Positions 59,372-64,000 of a DNA stretch of 64,000 nt are shown here, one piece after another. The stretch's first letter is position 1. Every line of letters starts with the position of its first letter. Below the pieces are notes generated by a model that had not been told where the DNA came from, did no database searches, and saw nothing but the letters and a program-made list of their open reading frames with translations. The stretch lies in contig NZ_JBEYUS010000024.1 of NCBI RefSeq assembly GCF_040643635.1, positions 14,494 to 78,493 on the forward strand. The letters are read 5' to 3'. The DNA is from Saccharopolyspora_C sp040643635 (GTDB lineage: Bacteria; Actinomycetota; Actinomycetes; Mycobacteriales; Pseudonocardiaceae). The position numbers and the translations under genes were made by a program.

Positions 59372-59443
59372 TCAGTGACAGGCGGAAGTGACGACCAGGA
59401 ACAGGTCGATCACGCGATCACGAGTCAGCAGCGAATCCGGCAC
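59372..59443 (-). CDS. putative cysteine-sensing leader peptide of the cysteine dioxygenase operon
   Basis: A 23-codon ORF with GTG start, ending TRDRVIDLFLVVTSACH. The pattern TRxR-VDL-V-SA-C matches the short leader peptides found upstream of sulfur and cysteine genes in Streptomyces and relatives. A CACGAT hexamer lies six bases before the GTG, fitting a leaderless mRNA. Its Cys is the penultimate codon, so scarce Cys-tRNA would stall ribosomes just before the stop. Confidence 0.7.
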   Translation of the reverse strand: MPDSLLTRDRVIDLFLVVTSACH

Positions 59444-59449
59444 GTCGGG

Positions 59450-59455
59450 ATCGTG
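59450..59455 (-). promoter_or_regulatory. -10-like element of the leader peptide
   Basis: Minus-strand CACGAT six bases before the leader GTG. The same CA-AT form precedes the NUDIX gene at 42808-42813. Confidence 0.4.
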
Positions 59456-59590
59456 GCACGTCACCGGGGTTCTCGGCCATACCCCGGCCGAGTCCTCCCA
59501 CGATGTGGGCGCCGGCCGGGCGGTGCCGGTGCGGCCGCGGTGATCACCCGCTGCGATCGGTCCGGGCCGTCGATCCGCGTGCCCGCGAGG

Positions 59591-59645
59591 CCGGTGTCCC
59601 CGAGCCCGGTGTCCCCGAGCCCGGTGTCCCCGAGCCCGGTGTCCC
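59591..59645. repeat. 15-bp tandem repeat, about 3.7 copies
   Basis: CCGGTGTCCCCGAGC repeated head to tail. It is followed to about 59815 by looser CCGGTCCGCCGGTGC variants. Reads as GVPEP in one frame but sits between two minus-strand genes with no RBS, so it is judged non-coding. Remaining 59456-59590 has no recognised feature. Confidence 0.8.
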
Positions 59646-59815
59646 GATCTCGGTGTTCCGGTCCGCCGGTGTCCTGGTCCGCCGGTGCCCGGATTCTGGG
59701 TGCCCCGGTCCGCCGGTGCCCGATTCAGGTGCTCCGGCCTGTCGGGGCCGGACCGTGGTGCTCCGGTCCGCCGGTGCCCCCGACCCCGTGCCCGGTCGTT
59801 CCGGCGGCCCGGCGT

Positions 59816-61120
59816 TCAGCCGCAGCGGTCCGGGCCGTGCAGCAGCCCGTCCCGGAACGCGTCGGCGCGCTGCGCGCCGGTGAGCCGCCCGCCGTCGGCG
59901 TCGCGGGAGGCCGCGTCGCGAGAGGTGGCGTCGCGGGAGACCGCGTCGGTGACCAGCAGCGATTCGACGGCTTCGTCCAGATCGCCCGCGGACACGCGTT
60001 CGGCGGCGGTGTAGGCCCCGGTGAGGCAGCTGATCGCCGTCCCCGCGGCCGGTCCGGTCGTGGGCAGTCCGAGCGGGCCGAGCGCGGCGAGCGCGTACCG
60101 GGAGGCGAGCAGCGTCGCGGTGGCCTGGTCGCCGACGTCGCGGTGCAGCTCGTCGAGCCGCGCCGGGTCGTAGCCGATGGTGCCGTGGTCGGCGCAGTAG
60201 CCGACGGGGTCGCCGGGGCAGCTCCCGGCGCGCACCTCCGGCGGGGTCCAGGCGCGGCCCGCGGCGGCGATGCGGGCGCCGAAGAACTCGCGGGCCGTGC
60301 TCGCGGTCCGGTCGATCGTGGCGGGCAGCGCTGCGTTGGGCCCGTCGGGTCCGTCGCCGGTGGGGGCGGGTTCCACGTCGGGTTCGGCGCAGCGGGCGGG
60401 CCCGTCGCGGTAGCCGTCCTGGAACGCGGTGATCCGGTCGAAGGAGCTGCCGTGCGCGTCCCCGGCGGAGGCGTCGGTGCCGATCGGGTCGCGGAACACG
60501 ATCAGCGCGTGCAGCGCTCCGTCCAGGTCCTGCGGCGAGACCCGCAGGTGCGCGGTGCGCCCGTCGGCGGCGGCGCGCAGGAACGACCCGGCGTAGCAGT
60601 CCGCGCCCGCTTCGGTGCGCGCCGCGTCGCCGCCCGCGCCGACGTCCACTCCGGTGCGCTGCTGCACCGCGTGCCCGAGTTCGTGGGCGAGGACGACGGC
60701 GACGGCCGCGTCCCCGTAGTGGTCGCGCAGCACCGGCAGCAGGGCGGCGCGGTCCCAGGCGATGGCGTCCACCGAGGCGCAGTAGTAGGCGTTGCCCTCC
60801 AGGTTCGCCACGGTGCCCGAGCACGGCGGCGGGCGGCCGTCGCCGCGCGCGGTGTCCACCGAGAAGTAGCCGCCGTCCAGGTCGTGCCACTCCTTCCCCG
60901 CCACGGCGGGGAGGTTCGCGGTCCAGAAGTCCCGCACGTCGGTGATGACGGTGGCGGCGAGCCGGTCCGCGTCGCCCCCGTCGGCGCCGTGCACGAATCC
61001 CGGGTCGACGGCCCGGTTCGCCGGTTCCCGGGCGGGCGCGGGCCGCGGCTGCGGCGCCGCGGGCGAACAGCCCGCGACCCCGAGGACGAGGGCCAGCACG
61101 GCGGACGGGAGGATGCGCAC
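59816..61120 (-). CDS. metallopeptidase-like lipoprotein (neutral zinc protease family)
   Basis: A 434-residue exported lipoprotein: lipobox VLGVAGCSPA (Cys about residue 18), zinc motif VVLAHELGHAVQQRTGV and downstream EAGADCYAG with the probable third ligand. A C-terminal half with paired cysteines (SCPGDPVGYCAD) is of unknown role. This layout is like the putative neutral zinc metallopeptidase (YpfJ) group. GTG at 61120; longer in-frame start lacks support. Confidence 0.85.
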   Translation of the reverse strand: MRILPSAVLALVLGVAGCSPAAPQPRPAPAREPANRAVDPGFVHGADGGDADRLAATVITDVRDFWTANLPAVAGKEWHDLDGGYFSVDTARGDGRPPPCSGTVANLEGNAYYCASVDAIAWDRAALLPVLRDHYGDAAVAVVLAHELGHAVQQRTGVDVGAGGDAARTEAGADCYAGSFLRAAADGRTAHLRVSPQDLDGALHALIVFRDPIGTDASAGDAHGSSFDRITAFQDGYRDGPARCAEPDVEPAPTGDGPDGPNAALPATIDRTASTAREFFGARIAAAGRAWTPPEVRAGSCPGDPVGYCADHGTIGYDPARLDELHRDVGDQATATLLASRYALAALGPLGLPTTGPAAGTAISCLTGAYTAAERVSAGDLDEAVESLLVTDAVSRDATSRDAASRDADGGRLTGAQRADAFRDGLLHGPDRCG

Positions 61121-61278
61121 CCCGCCAGCTTCGCACTCCGGATCGATCAGCCGTCCGCGGCCGCGTCCGCGGGCTGCGAGACTGGCGGGCACGCGTCCGC
61201 CAGCGGGGCGGCGCGGAACTCGTCGGAGCTGTGCGACGCCGCGCCGGTTCCACCGACCGCGAGATGGGATCAGCCGCC

Positions 61279-63828
61279 GTGAAAGCCGTCCACCGTTTCA
61301 CCGTTCGAGCACACCTGCCGGAGCAGCTTGCGGCGCTGGGGACGTTGGCGACGAACCTGCGCTGGACCTGGCACCCGCCGACGCAGGACCTGTTCGCCGC
61401 GGTGGATCCGCAGGTGTGGGCGCGGGTCGGCGGCGATCCGCTGCGGCTGCTGGAGGAGGTGCCCGCGGAGCGGCTGCGCGAACTGGCCCAGGACGAGGAC
61501 TTCCTGGCCCGCACCCGCGCGGTGCACGACGACTTGCGGCACTACTTGACGGTGCCGCGCTGGTACCAGCAGCGGCAGGCCGAGGGCGCCGGGTTGCCGT
61601 CCTCGGTGGCGTACTTCTCGATGGAGTTCGGGGTCAGCGAGGCGCTGCCGAACTACTCCGGCGGGCTCGGCGTGCTCGCGGGCGACCACTTGAAGTCGGC
61701 GTCGGACCTGGGGGTGCCGCTGATCGGGGTGGGCCTGTTCTACCGCTCCGGTTACTTCCGGCAGGCGCTGTCCGCGGAGGGCTGGCAGCAGGAGCACTAC
61801 CCGGTGCAGGACCCGAAGGGCCTGCCGCTGGAGGTGCTCACCGAACCGTCCGGCGAGCCGCTGCTGGTGCGGGTGGCGATGCCGGGCGGGCGGGAGCTGC
61901 GCGCCCGGATCTGGAAGGCGCAGGTAGGCCGGGTTCCGCTGCTGCTGCTGGACACGGACCTGCCGGACAACGACGACGACCTGCGCGGCACCACCGACCG
62001 GCTCTACGGCGGCGACGCGGACCACCGCATCCGGCAGGAGATCCTCGCCGGGATCGGCGGGGTGCGGGCGCTGCGCGCCTACTGCGAGCTGACCGGGCAC
62101 CCGGAGCCGGAGGTGTTCCACACCAACGAGGGCCACGCCGGTTTCCTCGGCCTGGAGCGGGTGCGCGAGCTGCACGGGGCGCCGGGCCTGCACTTCGACG
62201 AGGCGGTGGCCGCGGTGCGCGCGGGCACCGTGTTCACCACGCACACCCCGGTTCCGGCGGGCATCGACCGGTTCCCGGTGGACCTGGTGCGGCACTACTT
62301 CGGCGACGGTTCCTCGCAGGCGCTGCTGCCGGGGGTGCCGACGGAGCGGGTGCTGGCGCTCGGCGCCGGCGACAAGCCGGGCATGTTCAACATGGCGCAC
62401 ATGGGGTTGCGGCTGGCGCAGCGCGCGAACGGGGTGTCGGCGCTGCACGGCGGGGTGCTGCGCACCATGTTCCGCGGGCTGTGGCCCGGTTTCGGCGTCG
62501 AGGAGGTGCCGATCGGGTCGGTGACGAACGGGGTGCACGGGCCCACCTGGTCGGCGCGGGAGCTCGGCAAGCTGCTCGGCGAGTCCGAAATGGACAGCGG
62601 GGCGGGGTTGCGCGGGATGGAACCGGTGAGCGACCCGCTGCTGTGGGAGCTGCGCAGTTCGCTGCGGCAGCGGCTGGTGGACGAGGTGCGGCGCAGGCTG
62701 CGGCAGGCCTGGTTGCAGCGCGGCGCCTCCGACCTGGAGCTCGGCTGGTGCGATTCGGTGTTCGACCCGGACGTGCTCACGATCGGTTTCGCCCGCCGGG
62801 TGCCGACCTACAAGCGGCTCACCCTGATGCTGCGCGACACCGAACGGCTGCGGCGGCTGCTGCTGGACCCGGAACGGCCGGTGCAGCTGGTGGTGGCCGG
62901 GAAGTCGCACCCGGCCGACGAGGGCGGCAAGGCGATGATCCAGCAGATCACCCGGTTCGCCGACGACCCCGAAGTGCGTCACCGCATCGTGTTCCTGCCG
63001 GATTACGACATGTCGCTGGCCCGGTACCTGGTGTCCGGCTGCGACGTGTGGCTGAACACCCCGGTGCGGCCGCTGGAGGCCTGCGGCACCTCCGGGATGA
63101 AGGCGGCGCTGAACGGCGCGCTGAACCTGTCGGTGCGGGACGGCTGGTGGGACGAGCTGTTCGACGGCGAGAACGGGTGGGCGATCCCGAACGCCGACGG
63201 CGTCACCGACCAGAACCGGCGCGACGACCTGGAGGCGGCCGCGCTGTACGAGCTCATCGCCACCGGTGTCGCCCCCACGTTCTACGAGCGCAGCGCCGAC
63301 GGCGTCCCCGGCAAGTGGATGTCGATGGTGCGCCACACCCTCGCCACCCTCGGCCCGCGGGTGCAGGCGTCCCGGATGGTCCGCGAGTACGTGGACCGCT
63401 ACTACGGTCCGGCGGCGCGGTCGGCGCAGGCCATGACCGAGCACGACCACCGGGGCGCGAAGGAGCTCGCCGAGTACGGGGCGCGGCTCGGTTCGGCGTG
63501 GGGTTCGGTGCGGATCGGTGCCACCCGGATGTCGGTGTCGGGCGGCGCGACCCCGCTGCTGGGCGGGCGGATCACGGTGCGCGCGGAGGTCGACCTCGCC
63601 GGGCTGGCACCGTCCGATGTGGACGTCGAGGTGGTGGTGGGCCGGGTGGACGACGCGGACAAGCTGCACGAGTTCATCACCGAGTCCATGCGACCCGGCC
63701 CGGACGGCGACTACGAGGCGACGGTGACGCTGCCGCACGCCGGTCCGGCCGGCTACACGGTCCGCGTGCTCCCGAAGCACCCGCTGCTGTCCGGTCCCGC
63801 CGAGCTCGGCCGCATCGTCCTGGCCTGA
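61279..63828 (+). CDS. glgP: alpha-glucan (glycogen) phosphorylase
   Basis: Phosphorolysis of alpha-1,4-glucans to glucose-1-phosphate. The 849-residue product is the actinobacterial/archaeal-type phosphorylase: N-terminal LPEQLAALGTLATNLRWTWHP, SMEFGVSEALPNYSGGLGVLAGDHLKSASDLGVPL, FHTNEGHAGFLGLERV and the PLP-lysine region EACGTSGMKAALNGALNLSVRDGWWDE. GTG at 61279 matches the family start (KAVHRFTVRAHLPE); ATG at 61264 is possible. Position matches Rv1328; glgE/glgB are not in the window. Confidence 0.94.
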   Translation: MKAVHRFTVRAHLPEQLAALGTLATNLRWTWHPPTQDLFAAVDPQVWARVGGDPLRLLEEVPAERLRELAQDEDFLARTRAVHDDLRHYLTVPRWYQQRQAEGAGLPSSVAYFSMEFGVSEALPNYSGGLGVLAGDHLKSASDLGVPLIGVGLFYRSGYFRQALSAEGWQQEHYPVQDPKGLPLEVLTEPSGEPLLVRVAMPGGRELRARIWKAQVGRVPLLLLDTDLPDNDDDLRGTTDRLYGGDADHRIRQEILAGIGGVRALRAYCELTGHPEPEVFHTNEGHAGFLGLERVRELHGAPGLHFDEAVAAVRAGTVFTTHTPVPAGIDRFPVDLVRHYFGDGSSQALLPGVPTERVLALGAGDKPGMFNMAHMGLRLAQRANGVSALHGGVLRTMFRGLWPGFGVEEVPIGSVTNGVHGPTWSARELGKLLGESEMDSGAGLRGMEPVSDPLLWELRSSLRQRLVDEVRRRLRQAWLQRGASDLELGWCDSVFDPDVLTIGFARRVPTYKRLTLMLRDTERLRRLLLDPERPVQLVVAGKSHPADEGGKAMIQQITRFADDPEVRHRIVFLPDYDMSLARYLVSGCDVWLNTPVRPLEACGTSGMKAALNGALNLSVRDGWWDELFDGENGWAIPNADGVTDQNRRDDLEAAALYELIATGVAPTFYERSADGVPGKWMSMVRHTLATLGPRVQASRMVREYVDRYYGPAARSAQAMTEHDHRGAKELAEYGARLGSAWGSVRIGATRMSVSGGATPLLGGRITVRAEVDLAGLAPSDVDVEVVVGRVDDADKLHEFITESMRPGPDGDYEATVTLPHAGPAGYTVRVLPKHPLLSGPAELGRIVLA

Positions 63829-63866
63829 ACCGGCATCCCACTTCTGCTGCGTAGTGGTCGGGTGGC

Positions 63867-64000
63867 GGAACCTCAGCTGCTTCCTCGCTGCGGGATCGAT
63901 TTCGCAGGTGGCTCCGCCACATGAGAAATCGCTGTCCTCGCGAGGAAGCAGCTGAGAACCTGCTGCGGTGCCGGGTGCGTGCGTGGTCGCTGCTCAGCGG
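63867..64000 (+). repeat. family-2 structured element, cut by the right edge
   Basis: Hairpin one intact (63867-63960) with perfect 16-bp inner stem CTCAGCTGCTTCCTCG/CGAGGAAGCAGCTGAG and apex GTGGCTCCGCCAC; hairpin two begins (GCTCAGCGG) and is truncated by the window. It starts 39 bp after glgP. Confidence 0.92.

Noticed and set aside
59503..59883. ORF encoding GVPEP repeats
   Set aside because: Arises from a 15-bp tandem repeat in a gap between minus-strand genes; no RBS or signal peptide.
61270..63780. 836-codon minus-strand ORF opposite glgP
   Set aside because: His/Arg/Pro-rich composition without domains, an antisense shadow of glgP.

Overview
The window is very GC-rich DNA from a filamentous or related actinomycete. 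Gene content, frequent GTG/TTG starts, a FilP/Scy-type coiled-coil gene, NucS in place of MutS/MutL, and an Asp-type MurA point to the Actinobacteria. A member of the Pseudonocardiaceae (Saccharopolyspora-like) is my best guess; that is inference, not something the sequence proves. From memory, the backbone corresponds to the conserved block that in Mycobacterium tuberculosis runs from argS-lysA-hom through rho-rpmE-prfA-prmC, sua5-wecA-atp, a DUF2550 gene, a cobalamin adenosyltransferase, murA and nucS to the epimerase-thiolase-thioredoxin genes and glgP. Here that block is rearranged.

Layout. 1-3812 (minus): hom (cut by the left edge), lysA, argS. 4021-6085: a DUF3105/DUF305 membrane pair and a small membrane protein. 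6287-8736: rpmE, prfA, prmC. 8953-26417: an accessory stretch with a FilP-like coiled-coil protein, SPW-repeat protein, TetR regulator, methylmalonyl-CoA epimerase, secreted protein, thiolase, DinB, a CnoX-like thioredoxin, a small chaplin-like secreted protein, MarR, a LacI-regulated sugar ABC transporter operon and an alpha/beta hydrolase. 26673-37184: sua5, wecA, atpI, atpBEFHAGD, a detached atpC, and a DUF2550 gene. 37286-49478: LysR, two GNAT acetyltransferases, cobalamin adenosyltransferase/murA divergent pair, LysE exporter, NUDIX hydrolase, amino-acid permease/nucS divergent pair, a sodium:solute symporter with a small membrane partner, and an aldehyde dehydrogenase. 50160-52473: dhaKLM, PTS-type dihydroxyacetone kinase. 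52862-63828: lipoprotein, small zinc-finger-like protein, hydrolase, THUMP-like methyltransferase, enoyl-CoA hydratase, ABC ATPase, a cysteine dioxygenase-rhodanese operon with an upstream leader peptide, a metallopeptidase lipoprotein, and glgP.

Two families of intergenic repeats dominate the non-coding DNA. Family 1 is a ~49-bp perfect-to-near-perfect palindrome built from GAAGGGAACCTTCC and its reverse complement around a GTCACCGGTGAC-like centre; it also occurs as half-units in direct arrays, several with a 29-bp register. Family 2 is a ~150-bp element: a long hairpin with invariant apex GTGGCTCCGCCAC followed by a second hairpin. There are four clear and two decayed copies, and the stems show paired compensatory changes. 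These two families are the most unusual content of the window.

About twenty genes start 6-8 bases after a TANNNT-like (or CANNAT-like) hexamer, the signature of leaderless transcripts. Others have strong Shine-Dalgarno sequences. No rRNA, tRNA, CRISPR array, transposase or phage gene was seen.
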